From Nemophila menziesii (taxonomy: Eukaryota > Streptophyta > Magnoliopsida > Boraginales > Hydrophyllaceae), in assembly GCA_029959085.1 (NCBI GenBank), contig JARWIR010000243.1, positions 23,297 through 87,296 on the forward strand: 64,000 bases of DNA, given 5' to 3'. The notes under the pieces were generated by a model that was not told the origin of the DNA, searched no databases, and worked only from the letters and a program-made list of their open reading frames with translations. The position numbers were made by a program, and so were the translations under genes. Below are positions 22,432-33,745 of this stretch, piece after piece; the stretch's first letter is position 1, and each line of letters starts with the position of its first letter.

Positions 22432-22960
22432 TCTGGGCCAGCATTTTTAAGAAGGGCTAGAATTTAGAAATTTTAGTCCAACATTAGGTCAAATGATTTT
22501 GAGAATAAAGTATTAATAAAGGGTATAGTCTATTTTGTTTGAATTCAATGAACATTTACTTAATGGCTCATAACCATAGCCGGCCCAGACCAAAGGCAAC
22601 GAAGGCGGTCTCTTTGGTCCTAAAATTTGGGGGCTCACAATCAATATATACATGTATATATATATGCATATTCAGTCATACTTGTATTATAATAGAAGAA
22701 TGTTATAGTGCTAGCTTAGTGGAAGTAAATTTTCTTTTCACTTACAAGGTCTTTTGTTCGATCCTTGGCATTAATGTTTTTTTCGGAAAAACATATAAAG
22801 CCTAACACACATAACAAAAAAAAACATATAAACGTTTTCTTTTTTTGAAAAAATATAAAGCCCAACACACATAAAAAAAAAACATAAAGCCCAACAAAAA
22901 AAACCCAACACACATAAAAAAAAAAAACATAAAGCCCAACAAAAAAACGTTCTCAAGAAG
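22432..22960. repeat. Second copy of the direct duplication, with SINE-like boxes and a minisatellite tail
   Basis: 22432-22746 matches 21385-21700. This copy extends through TAGCTTAGTGG (A-box-like, about 22709) and TGTTCGATCC (B-box-like, about 22753), the order and spacing of tRNA-derived SINEs. 22790-22960 is a run of degenerate units around CATAAAGCCCAACACACAT separated by A runs. Confidence 0.7.
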
Positions 22961-23355
22961 GAGAAAAAAACATATGATTTTGTAAAAAAATTATCAACAA
23001 ATAAAAAGCCCGTTTTTATTGACATTTTACCCTAGGCACCGAGTCACAAAAAACTTAGTACAGGGGATAAAATGTCACGAAAAATTTAGTATATGGGGTA
23101 AAATGTCACGACAGTTTGCGCACGTGACCAACTTAACGACGAAAACTAACGGTTTTCGTTGACAGGGGCATCGAGTCACGAAAACATAGTTTAAGGACCA
23201 TCCAATTGCATTTTTTTCTTTGGGGGGTGATCTGTCAAGATGTGTATAGTTCAGGGGATAAATGAAGTATTTACTCATGAAATGGTAAACCATTTGAGTC
23301 GACTGGTCTTTTTTTTTACATTAAAAAAGAGAAACATAATTTTTTCTTATTATTA
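22961..23355. other. Unassigned repeat-like sequence
   Basis: Contains near-repeats of GGGGATAAAATGTCACGA and TATGGGGTAAAATGTCACGA and palindromic ACGAAAACTAACGGTTTTCG. It resembles ends of non-autonomous DNA elements, but I could not set boundaries. Confidence 0.35.
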
Positions 23356-23612
23356 CTCCCTCCGTTCCACTTAATTTGTCCACTTAACTTTTCACATATA
23401 TTAAGAAACATAATAAATGCATTCACCATTACAAAAATACCCCTAATAAAGTATCTTGATATCTTAAATGTGTATTGGAAATATAAATTTTAATATTTTA
23501 ATAAGGGTAATAGTGGAAAAAGTAGGAAAAAAAGTGTCTTGAACTCCTAAGTGGACAATATATTTGGAACATTATTTTTAGTAAGTGGACAATTTCGGTG
23601 GAACGGAGGGAG
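23356..23612. mobile_element. Stowaway/mariner-type MITE, 257 bp
   Basis: The left end CTCCCTCCGTTCCACTTAAT and right end GGTGGAACGGAGGGAG are inverted repeats. Inner arms CTTAATTTGTCCACTTAA and AAGTGGACAATTTCG match. A TA dinucleotide flanks both sides, as for Tc1/mariner insertions. Confidence 0.9.
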
Positions 23613-23877
23613 TATTTTCCTTTTCAGTTTTTTCTTATCAGGAGGCAACATAGATACACCCACCAGTGTAGTGTAGTGTATCAGTGTTGCTCGATGGTTT
23701 GCTATTTAGCCTTGAGTTTCTACAAAGCTCCTCCTCTTTCCAAACCAACATCTCACTGTAACACTTTTGCAGTACTGTTTAATTACTTTGCTCACAAATT
23801 AGCTTAATTTAGTGCTCCAGCGACTTGAGCAAAATACTGACACTGGCTTTCCAATAAAGGATAAAAAAATCTACAAT

Positions 23878-24333
23878 CTATTGCATTAACAATCCAAGTG
23901 CAACCTCTAAATCCTGTAAAGTAATAGTAACCAATTTATCAATTTCTATACATTCAAAACCAAGACTCATATCCAAATTCTCTCTTGGTTCAATTAACCC
24001 TCCATTCATCTCTTTTTTTTTTGCTTCTCACTCGTTACTGTCTCTATAAGTTCCGCACCTTTTTCCACTGTACATAAACCATCCAACTTAAACCCATACA
24101 ACATATAATTCTCAGCTTGTTGTGTCATTAAGATGCACAATATTTGCAAGATCTATGCAATTAAAATCTTCAAAACGGAAAAACTTTCTTACTCTTCTGC
24201 AATAACCTTCATGAGATGAAATTACACGTTTCATCGGTTCACTATACCCTGCAAAAATTACCACAACTTTTCCACTATCCATTACATACATGATTTCTTC
24301 TAATGCTTCAAGCCCATAATCTTTATCATCAGC
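23878..24333 (-). pseudogene. CbbX/CfxQ-like AAA+ ATPase, last exon, broken
   Basis: Seen on minus: DDKDYGLEALEEIMYVMDSG, KVVVIFAGYSEPMKRVISSH, EGYCRRVRKFFRFEDF, DLANIVHL, a frame change, then AENYMLYGFKLDGLCTVEKG, another shift at an A run, then MNGGLIEPRENLDMSLGFEC and LVTITLQDLEVALGLLMQ stop. These follow the plant CbbX-like AAA ATPases that are usually fused to ankyrin repeats, from just after Walker B to the C-terminus. The P-loop exons are not visible upstream. With two frameshifts it is a pseudogene fragment. Confidence 0.8.
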
Positions 24334-24339
24334 TTTTTT

Positions 24340-25570
24340 TCATTTTTGTTAATCTATACGCGTAATAAGAGTATATAAAAATATCATCTCTGAAGTGGAA
24401 TTTTATGTTTTCCATTTATGTAAAGTCAAGCATGTCATATATACATTTAATTAGATTAGGATGTTCTTATATAGGATTACTTCACTAAATATGAAGCAGA
24501 AGAAACACTGCTTTGCTCTTTTATGAATCATGTTAATCTTAGTATCAAACTTAGAGCACTTCTCATCACCAACTTTTACTTGTTGTTCCATCTTCTGTTC
24601 AGCTAAAGTAATAACCAGTCATATAACTTCAGCCTTACACAATACATGCACCATTCATAAATTTACAAAGACACATAATTCCATTTCAAGGAGATAACTG
24701 AATTTGGATATGTTCTTCCATTATGGATTTTGCCTATTATGGTTACAAAATCAATGGTAATCAAGTAGTAGAAGATTTTTCTCCACCAGAGCCAAAAGCA
24801 AAAGCTGACGTTTGCCTCAAACATCTTATACACGAATAACATACAAATTAATAGTTTCTGATTTACAAAATTCTTAACAAACCTTATACCGAACACCTTC
24901 AAGGCTGGGACTTCCATAGTATAAATAATTTGAGTTCTTCAATGAGCTTCGTTTAAGTGATACTCAGTTATATGATAACGGGGTAAAGAATAATCACCTG
25001 AGCGTCGCCTATGAGAGCTGCTAATTAGACTCGCCGATAAGAACCTCTGCCGCCCGCCCACCACCCTGTACGATGTCGCTTCCGCCTTCCCCTTATGAAA
25101 AGCTCCTAATTTCTATTGCAATTATTTCAGAGATTCTTTTTCTTTTAGAAATTGAAATGTAAAATGGAAGCGTCATATTGTATTGGAGAGAGAGCAAGAG
25201 AAAAAGAGAGAGGTGAGAAAAGTGTAATAACATTTCCTTTTTTGAAATCAAATATATATAATATAGTAGGGGTGTTTTTGGAAGCTTTTAATCTTTTAAG
25301 TAACGGACCGATCTAGATCGTTGCCCGTGACATATTATAAGCTACGACTCCTCTTTATACCCCTTATATATTAAATTACAATTATAGTAATAACTAATAA
25401 AACTGTTAATAAATATTACCTAAAAATTATAAGTGCATAACAACAATTCAATATTTTGAGATCCAAGAAATCATAAACTTTGTATTAATTAAATGATATG
25501 TTGACGAAACCTTTTTATTTTACATATACAAGGTGCAGAATAAAAATATAATATAACTAATTAATTCTTA
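24340..25570. other. Intergenic; possible decayed exon only
   Basis: Minus-strand frames near 24919-24663 and 25110-25010 do not match a family I know. A GCTCAG|GTGATT donor-like site lies near 25000. No intact gene. Confidence 0.35.
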
Positions 25571-25573
25571 AAT

Positions 25574-25879
25574 CTATCGGAACTCTTTCCTTAGTATCTT
25601 AGATATTGAAATCTTGGTTGAACTAATCTCATCACCATCAAGAACTTTTCGCTTTTCATTACTCATTAGATCGCTTACTAAGAATTCGGCATTGAATAAT
25701 CTTGAGCATGCCGATTGATCTGGTAGATTGAAGAGATTTGTGATATCTCTAAGAGGAATCCTGCTTCTTTTCTTTTTCTTCACGATGCAAGATTGAACTT
25801 TCAATGCTCCTACCTTTGTTTTCTTAGGTGGTATGTTCTCTTTGTTGTCATGCTGCAAAACATTAATCACACCCTCCAT
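25574..25879 (-). CDS. Small KEN-box/D-box protein, 101 residues (copy 1)
   Basis: I chose ATG 25879 (MEGVINVLQHDNKENIPP) because the paralogue at 49394 starts at the same place (MENVIV...DNKENIPP). Seen in order: KENIPP, a Lys-rich basic patch, RIPLRDITNLFN, and a conserved C-terminus ILRKEFR. KEN boxes and RxxL D-boxes are recognition signals of the APC/C ubiquitin ligase, and the KEN plus R-x-x-L-x-D-I-T-N arrangement recalls small cell-cycle regulators and mitotic cyclins. No cyclin fold or other domain is present. A cell-cycle-degraded nuclear protein is an inference from the motifs. It is an uninterrupted single-exon frame. Confidence 0.65.
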   Translation of the reverse strand: MEGVINVLQHDNKENIPPKKTKVGALKVQSCIVKKKKRSRIPLRDITNLFNLPDQSACSRLFNAEFLVSDLMSNEKRKVLDGDEISSTKISISKILRKEFR

Positions 25880-25979
25880 TTTCACAATACGATGAGGGAT
25901 CAGATCAGATTGGAAAAGAGGCGCACAACGACAACCTATGTGAAACACAGTCACGTGCGTTACGCAATGATTATGGTAT

Positions 25980-26942
25980 GTAGTTGAAAAGAAAATAATG
26001 ATGTGTGTCTCGATTGCCTATTTAATTAGGGGTGAATTTATATTTTGGAGGGAATTTGATTTTTCTTTTCGTGTTTTTGGCTCCAAGCTTTTGTTTTGCT
26101 AAAATTTTCATAATTTGGAAATTTACAATTAATTTTTATCTAAAAGAGGAATTAATTTTTTGGGTTTGATTCCATATTCGAGCTACTTTGCAAAATGGGA
26201 GAAGAGGGAGAAAAAATTAAGGCAAATTTTGGGCGCTATACTGAAGGAGGGAGTCGAAAATTTGAAGAGATTGGCGTATTAAACCTCCTTTTCTATTTGA
26301 GGAATTAGTAAAAGTGGTAAGGGATAATTATACTTATAAATTTCAGACAAAAAAAAATCTTATGAATTATTTCATTAATTAAATTAGTTCAAGTAAAATA
26401 AAATCTTATCTCATCCCATCAAGTTAGCTATGTGAATCTAGTGCTATATATTATTGTTGATAATTATCTTTTTAGTAAGCTAACCTATATGTAAGGTTAT
26501 GTCTAACTGTCTATGTCAAATATGCTATTTAGGAAAATAAATGTTTAGGGTATCTGCCTAAAACAAAATTAGACTTTAAAGGTATTAGAGTATAAGCCTT
26601 TAAGGCAGAGTTATACTGAAAAAATCAAAGGTATAGTTATATTGACAACCTTGCAAATGATGGAGGTTCAAATCTTGTGAGAAACAAACCCCATGAAACC
26701 AATGGTGTCAACTCTTTGACCATGACTTACTGAGGCACATCATGTGACTTGTATCTCCTATATTACTAAAGGAATGGGCATAAGAGACCCTCTGGGTAGG
26801 GGTTCCACTTTAAAAGATATTAGGGTATGACAATGAGCATCTTGGTACCTATCTTTTTAATATTGAGCTATCGTTGGTACCACCCTTTAAAAGGGTTCAT
26901 TATGTCAGTGAACCCGTTTTCCCTCTAATGTGTGACACGTAC
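25980..26942. other. Intergenic, upstream of the KEN-box gene and beyond
   Basis: AT-rich, no gene. GGTTCAAATC at 26668 is a lone B-box-like string with no convincing A box. GGCGCTATA-like G/C islands at 26220-26280 are near, but not exact, E2F sites. Confidence 0.4.
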
Positions 26943-29150
26943 TGTTGGCCTAAAGACATATTTTGATTGTTTTGATTATTGAAAAAATGTTGTGTCTGAC
27001 ATGTTTGATTTCACGAGAAAGCTTTATATTGTGTATAAGATCTTGCAGGTTCAGCGAAGTACGGAAATGATGTTGAAACAAGATCATCAAACCCCCGAGG
27101 AGCTAAAAAACTGAGTGTCGAAGAAGACCAGGTGAATACAATGGAAGAAGAGATGAAGTCTGAACCTTTGAGCAATGAGAGAGTCATAGTGATTAAAGTA
27201 GAGATGACAACGGATCGGATATCCTCGAAAAAATTGCATAACCACATCCACATCCATTAAGAAAAACGATAACCAAATCCGCATCCATTAACCATCAGAT
27301 TTTAGAATTATTTACCAAATCCGCATCCGCGACGGATGCGGTTTATCCGCGGTTAATCCGTATCCGCAATCATTTAAAAGGATTTAAATAAGATAAATTA
27401 TTAAATATTTTTAGAATTCTAAAATTAGCTACAAAATTATTGGAAGACCATAAAATGATATTAGACAAGATAGTAATAAAATAGATAATAATTAATTAGC
27501 TAGTTTATGTATGGAATAATTATATTTGATCGATATTATGTATGAAATTCGCATATATAGAATATCTTTATATATAGTATATATATTTTGATTTTTTATT
27601 TTTATTATTATTCGGATTTCGAATTATCCGTCGGATTATTGCAAAAGACCAAATCCTAGCGGATAATCCAACGGTTACCTTTTATGAGAACCAAACCCTC
27701 ATGGATGCACCATCGGTTCCACTAACAGATTTTTTATCGGATCGGATATCCATCGGTTACGGTTAATATTTGAACCATTGCCATCCCTAGATTAAAGCCA
27801 TTTCAAGATTAAAGGTTTAGAAGGATAGAAGACCGGAACTCAGAGCTACAAGAAAGGTTGATAGACTAAAGCCTTTTGAGAATAAAAGCTGAGAAAGAGC
27901 AAAGAGCTATCCTCCAAAGTGAAGAAAGACGGAGAACCATATTACATTATATAGGATCCAGAGGTATCGGGTATCCGATCTGCTTTACCCTTGGAAATCC
28001 AAGAATATACTAAATAGAGATGGAGGCAGATATGAAAGAAAATATAACGCTAGAAAGGATATATTATAGTCATCGGTGTACTATTTCTCATATTCGTTAG
28101 AAAGAAAAGAAATATTGGTCATCCGACTAGAATGTACAAGTCATCTGCCAAGAAGATTTTTAGCCAACGAAAAGATGACACGTGGATTAATTTGTTGTCA
28201 GAGTTTGCCTATAAATAGAGGTATTGAATACTTCCATAAATGACTCTTTCTACACCTAACTTAAAGCATTCAAAATTATGCATCTTCAAAGAGAGTCTTG
28301 AAGCACTCCATAGTCCACATATCTATACTGATTTGTATTTTTAGCCCAACTACTTTCATTTATATACTTATTGAGGAGTCTAGTGGCTAGGCAAGGTAGA
28401 TTAGGTTTAACCGAAAAAACTTAGGGTTTTCTCTTGGTCTAGTAAAGAGTTGAGATATTTAATAGACTAGACAATAGTGGTTTAGAGTTTGTGTAGGCAT
28501 AAACACAAAGATTAAAGGTTTCACGGAGTGTGAAGTGGTAGATCGTGAAATAAGTTTGTTCACTCGTGCTAGTGTGGTGATATACATGTCAAAAGCTAAA
28601 CCTTGTGAACTGATATATCATGATTGTATATTGTTCACTTGGGTTACTAGTGTTGGTGATAACACTAGGGTTTTTCCTTTTAAGGTGATTTTGAAGAGGT
28701 TGTAAGGTTTTGTGCTCTCACCATTAAGATACATGAGGAGATTCTGGTGGAGGAAATTGAAATCCTAAGGATGCAAATACTTAGGTGGTGGAATAAGACT
28801 ACGGGTTTCGAGCCAACCTAAAATGGTTGTTTGTCTTCTATCCCTGATCTCTTTACTTTTGTGCATGTCGATTGTTTGTTCTATCGCCTCAATACTTGTT
28901 TTTATCTACAATAATAGATTCTTGCATGCTTAGTACTTGTTGATTCACTTATTTGATTAATGGCTAGCATTATACAGTAAGAGTTTGACTGCGTGTTTCA
29001 CTCTTGTATTACAACTTTGGCGTGCCTCTAGCCAAACTATCTAAAATACTTAAAGAGGATTTTTTTAGATAAAGTCAAAGTAGCCGACTGATTGATAGAT
29101 TTTTTAATTCCGCATTGGTCCTATTCAATACCCCTCTAAGACTATTTATT
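26943..29150 (+). mobile_element. Probable Ty1/copia-type LTR (solo or remnant), interrupted by a hAT element
   Basis: It begins TGTTGGCCTAAAGACATATT, a start common in SIRE-like LTRs. A TATA region (GCCTATAAATAGAGG, about 28208) is followed by a typical long LTR tail ending CCTATTCAATACCCCTCTAA, ACTATTTATTGGTAT. The 3' end and a second LTR were not found, so boundaries and class are inferred. Bases 27199-27789 are a later insertion. Confidence 0.4.
27199..27789. mobile_element. Non-autonomous hAT element, 591 bp, perfect 8-bp target duplication
   Basis: The left end TAGAGATGACAACGG mirrors the right end CCATTGCCATCCCTA. The flanks are GATTAAAG at 27191-27198 and at 27790-27797. Internal CGGATAT/ATCCG motifs are repeated in both orientations toward the ends. 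No transposase. Confidence 0.92.
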
Positions 29151-29590
29151 GGTATTCATGCATGTTAACTTCCATGTGGCATTTAAGGTACATTTTAGAT
29201 AGAGGTACCAGTGGTAGCACAATTTTGATAACCTGAGTACCATGATACTTGTTTTTTGTGGTATATTTCAAAATAGGTGCATATGGAAATCAATGATGAA
29301 CTCATAAACAAAAGTAAGACTAGTGATGTATTCTTTGATGTGATACATTTATCTAGTCACGAGACATCTTTTTAGTGGTATTTATGACTTATTCGAGGGA
29401 TATATCCTATTATTTGATGTTTAATGATTTTTTGTCTAGTTTCGGCTTTTATGTTACTTATAGAGTTTTTTTTTTGCGTAATTTGTTGCTAAGTGTGTAG
29501 CACTAAGGTACTTGGATGCTAAGATATCCCAAAGGAATGATGAGAAGTTAAGAAAATAAGATTACTATAGTCTCTTATAGTGTGATAATA
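29151..29590. other. Intergenic, no recognisable gene
   Basis: AT-rich sequence downstream of the LTR. It may be the decayed interior of the same element. No conserved coding motif seen. Confidence 0.4.
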
Positions 29591-30440
29591 AATCGACAGC
29601 CTAAGGAGATACTATGCGCAAGTGTACGGGTAGTTAACAAGTAATAAGTAAATATTAGAGCATCGTTCTCCATATTAACTATGAGGTTAATTGTTTGTGT
29701 TTTATAATGTGATTTGGGTTCTAGTTGCAAAAACATAAAGTAAATGATAGTTGGGTTTTAAAAACAATAATTAAAATACTACAAAAGGAGTAAAGTGCAA
29801 AATAACAAACTTCAAGCAATAATATAAAAGGAAAAAGGACTAAATCGAAATAAAAATTAATAATATGCGAGGATATATCTAGGCCTTGCTAGTAATCCCC
29901 GATAGTGACGATTTAGATGATTCTAGACATAAGGGTAAATTGGTCTTTTCACGTTAGTCGAATTTTATAATCTCCCTAAATCCACCCCGGGTAGATAGGG
30001 GTCTGACCTAAAATTCTAGGGACCTATTTTAAGTGACCCTACAACACTTTCAAATGCCATTAATCCTAACCTAATTGACTATTCAGTTAGTCAGGACCTC
30101 TGGGTTCAATAACGAACACCAAACGTCTATATACTAATTCGGTATTCTGACTCCCCTCTTGGGAAATAATCATAGTACTAAGCTAAACTAATACTTGATC
30201 AAGGAAACTGCTGTAAATTAACAAAGAATTATATAGACAACGAAAAAAATGAAAACACAATTATCCAAAATACATGAAATCATCAAATAATCATCTATGG
30301 TTCAAACATAAGCAGTCCTCAAGCTAAAAAGGGTTTAGTTCTTGCCCAAATATTGAAAACTAATTATTAAGTATGTAAGAATCATATTAAGAATGAAATA
30401 AAGAATAAAATTACGCTAAGAATTGCTGGAAAACTGATGG
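29590..30440. repeat. Diverged copy of the dispersed repeat also seen near 10.6 kb
   Basis: AACAAGTAATAAGTAAATAT, CATCGTTCTCCATA, TTGCTAGTAAT and CGGGTAGA..TCTGAC blocks occur in the same order as near 10.64-11.03 kb. Similarity is patchy. Confidence 0.35.
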
Positions 30441-31615
30441 GTGATGGTAAAGAATGGTGAAAACCTTCTTCTCCTCTTCTGCTACTTGCTCCTAGGCGTT
30501 TCTTTTCTCTCAAAATAGTATTTCACTATTTTGTAATGTTATGAGATTTTAAAACACTTATATAGCAGTCTAAAAACGTCATGGGTTCAATTGGTCCTAC
30601 TTAGATGAGTTAATATAGTTCAACCCGTTTTTACTTATTGTTGGATTGGTACGAGCCACGGTGGAAGCATTAACGTAACTTATTCACTACAACTCTTAAT
30701 TGATTTCTGTCACTTCTCACGCGTCACCGACTTCATGCTCCGTCTAAATCAAAAGGAAATTTGTCCAAAAATATGATAAATAAATCGTGGTGACTGAATC
30801 AAGTGACTTTAAGATTTTGCTCATAAACGCTCTAACTTGTCCAAAGTGACTTTTTACTCTTCCTACGCACTGGCCTTCTTGACTTCTCCTCATCATATTG
30901 GTATCTGATATCATCCATGTGCCTAAAATCTGGGCACTTAACACACAATTAATGCACAAAACCTCTAAAAGTAGTAATATCTCCAAAATGGAGACAAATA
31001 TGCAGCATATGTCAAATAATAGGGAATAATCCTGCAAATAGGTCCAATAACCCCCCCCCCCCAAAAAAAAAGATGTCTTGTGATACTATTATTCTATCAC
31101 AAAAGATGAGACATCAATTACATCTAATTAATGGGTTGAAGGACGATTCAGCCACTTTTGGAAAGCTAGAGCGTAACCGAGAAAACATGGAAATCGACTT
31201 ATTAGAGTCACTATGTGCATTCGGTTAGAATTATGGACGAGCCCTTGAATTTCATGGTATCACTTGGAGTCAGGAGCGTATGAGAGTTGACGAGTTATAA
31301 TTTGGAGCTGAAATGAAAGAGTTGTTTTAATGACGATGTTTTTGTTGGAGCTTTGTCAGATATTGCATTGTCATAGTGATGGTGATGATTGAAATTAAGA
31401 CGATCTTGAATTGATATCATGTTGGTTTAATGGTTTTATAATAATTAGTTTGTGTTTTGTAAGTCAGATGATATTATTTCGCCCTTTATTAACAATAACA
31501 AATATGTTCTTATTATGAATAAGTTATTTTATTAATGGTGGATGTCCAAAGGTCAAAGTTTTTATTATCCTATTCATGGCTTGAAAATAGGTTAAGTGAA
31601 GGGTCACTTGTTCTC
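30441..31615. other. Intergenic, no recognisable gene
   Basis: The frame at 30744-31064 has no recognisable domain. A C run and A run meet at 31051-31070 (a tail-like junction). Confidence 0.4.
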
Positions 31616-32157
31616 TTACAAATACTAGTCTCATTTCATTGTAATATTTGATGTTAATATACAAGAAAATATTCTTCCTCTATTGTATCTTCTTTCTTTA
31701 GTTTATAATACGTTAGCAATTAAATTTGACAGTTTGTGTAGACCTATGTCCGTCAAAGCGCGCTAGCAATTTGCCATTGACTGATTCAGCAAGCCAAGAC
31801 TTTCACAATAGACAAGCCGGAAGCGACTCGCTTCTATTCTCCTTCAGCACGAATAAGTCTCTTTCTCCAAAGCTTAGTGGGATAGCATAGAAGGTAAAAT
31901 CATCCGCCAACAAATTAGATTGTCTGTGTGTCAACCACGAACTGGTAGGTTTAATTTATGTCTAATATTTTTATTTGATTAATCATTTATAATTTTTATT
32001 TTAATCTTATTGTGTTAAATTTGGTGTTTGTGACATTTTTTATTTGGAGCTTATGTATTTCGATGGCCGAAAGCCTATATGTAATTTTTTTAAGGCCTGA
32101 AGCCTATATGTATTTTAGAAGGCCTGAAACTAATATATAATTTTAAAGGACCTGAAC

Positions 32158-33385
32158 TCAGCCTGGTTATCGGCCATAACATATCGGGCTGCCAGACCGG
32201 CACGAACCGATAAGCACCGGCGACGAAACGGGGCCGATATGGTGGTGGTGGCCGGAACGGAACGGAACGCCGGTTCCATTAACGTGCGGCGTTTTGAGAG
32301 TTGCAGGTTTGCTTTGGACCGAACCGGTCCGTGACTGATACGGACCGGTAACGGCCCGTTACTATTTTTTTAATTTATATAATGGCCCAATTCATTAGTT
32401 AGCCTAATAGCCTAAAACCCAATAGCCCAAACCTAACCTTGTATCTATCTATCGTGTATCTATCGTGTATATGTATCTATCGTGTCTTGTATTCATAAAG
32501 AAGGTGAAAAAAGGTTTGTTTGTAGAGCATTCACCAATGTTGGATGATATTAGTGGGGTCCCTAATTGGAATAAGGTTAATAGTGGGTTGTTTAAGATGT
32601 ACAAAATCGAAGTTTTGGAAAAGGTCCCTATTATGCAGCATTTTCTTTTTGGCTCCATTATCAAATGGTAAGCTTTTCATTTTAATATGCTTTCATTATA
32701 GGATTAATTCCCCTAGAATTGTGTCCGGAAATTTAGTTTGTTTTATCTCATCTCATATTTCAGGGAATAAATGTGGGAGCCTTCAGCTTTTTGCTTGCTT
32801 GGCTTAACTAGATTAACTTTCAATCTGCTCCAGATATTTGAAATTAGTGGTCTTATTTTCCTGTCGAATAGAAATATGATGTATCTTAATCAAGAACTTG
32901 ATTTATAGCTTTAAGCAATTTCTATATGAATGACTCACGTTATAGATTTCAATGTAGTGACCTTTCGGTTTTTTCTTACATGTTCTTACTACCATTTATG
33001 GACCGAAAAATTCTATCCTAGGAAAGAGACAGGTTTCTTTTGTTGTCTCTTTAAAGACTGGTCACACCAGGTATGGTGCTTTTTTTCCAAAGAGAAACTA
33101 CATATTCAACCATTTAAGATTTACTTAGGATGTAATATTTGGACCCAAAAAAAATTAAAAAAAATAATAATAATTAATAAACCGATAGTGGGACCGGTCT
33201 GGGACCGAAACCGGAACCGATAAACCGGTCCCTGTTATCGGTAGGTTTCTCAAAATATAGGACCGAAGAACCGTTCCGGACCGGGACCGATAGTGGGGGT
33301 CCGTTAGACCGGTCCGGTCCGATAGTGGAATAACACGATAAAAACCGGTCCGAAACCAGGCCGGTACGGCCGATAGCCAGACTGA
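32158..33385. mobile_element. Non-autonomous hAT element carrying a PTPA gene fragment (pack-hAT)
   Basis: The left end TCAGCCTGGTTATCGGCC and the right end GGCCGATAGCCAGACTGA are inverted repeats with two mismatches. The flanking target duplication ACCTGAAC is perfect (32150-32157 and 33386-33393). Subterminal regions are packed with ACCGGT/CCGGTCC motifs, typical for hAT. The centre is not transposon-like and contains a host gene exon (separate entry). No transposase is present, so movement would need another hAT's enzyme. Confidence 0.93.
32480..32667 (+). pseudogene. Captured exon of PP2A phosphatase activator (PTPA)
   Basis: The frame from 32492 reads [40 protein letters not shown] and [19 protein letters not shown], then a donor (TG|GTAAGC) at 32668. 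This is the conserved C-terminal block of PTPA, the peptidyl-prolyl isomerase-like activator of protein phosphatase 2A. The exon is open and its donor survives, with intron-like sequence after it. Only one exon is visible, so it is a captured fragment, not a working gene. The high similarity suggests capture is not ancient. Confidence 0.88.
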
Positions 33386-33674
33386 ACCTGAACCCTTAAT
33401 ACAAGGTATCTAATTAAAGATTTGTAACCAACCAATTCATGCCACGTCATTGGGTGGTATGATTTTGGGTCGTATATATAATTACTCTTAATACAATTCA
33501 AAATCCGAATCTAAGATTAATGTTGTAGAGTCGAAATTTCAGTTTCAATTCAAAAGCTCGAAGCTTAAGATTAATGTTGTAGACTAGAAGTTTCAATTTC
33601 GATTAGTATAGCATGATGATATATGTAGATTAATTTATCATCCCCCAAAAGAAGAGAGTTGATGAAACTTTGAG

Positions 33675-33745
33675 TAACACAACGGATTTGAACTTGAGCC
33701 CTTAGATTGTAGAGTGTTAGCTTATAACCACTAGGCTATATATTT
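33675..33745 (-). repeat. tRNA-like (SINE-type) segment
   Basis: On minus, TAGCCTAGTGG (33738-33728) matches an A box and AGTTCAAATCC (33694-33684) a B box, about 35 bases apart. Flanks do not fold into a full tRNA, so it is SINE-like or a tRNA relic. Confidence 0.4.

Noticed and set aside
26655..26700. SINE with B box GGTTCAAATC
   Set aside because: No A box at the right distance and no tail.
33667..33745. tRNA gene on the minus strand
   Set aside because: A and B boxes are present but the acceptor and anticodon stems do not pair, so it is SINE-like only.
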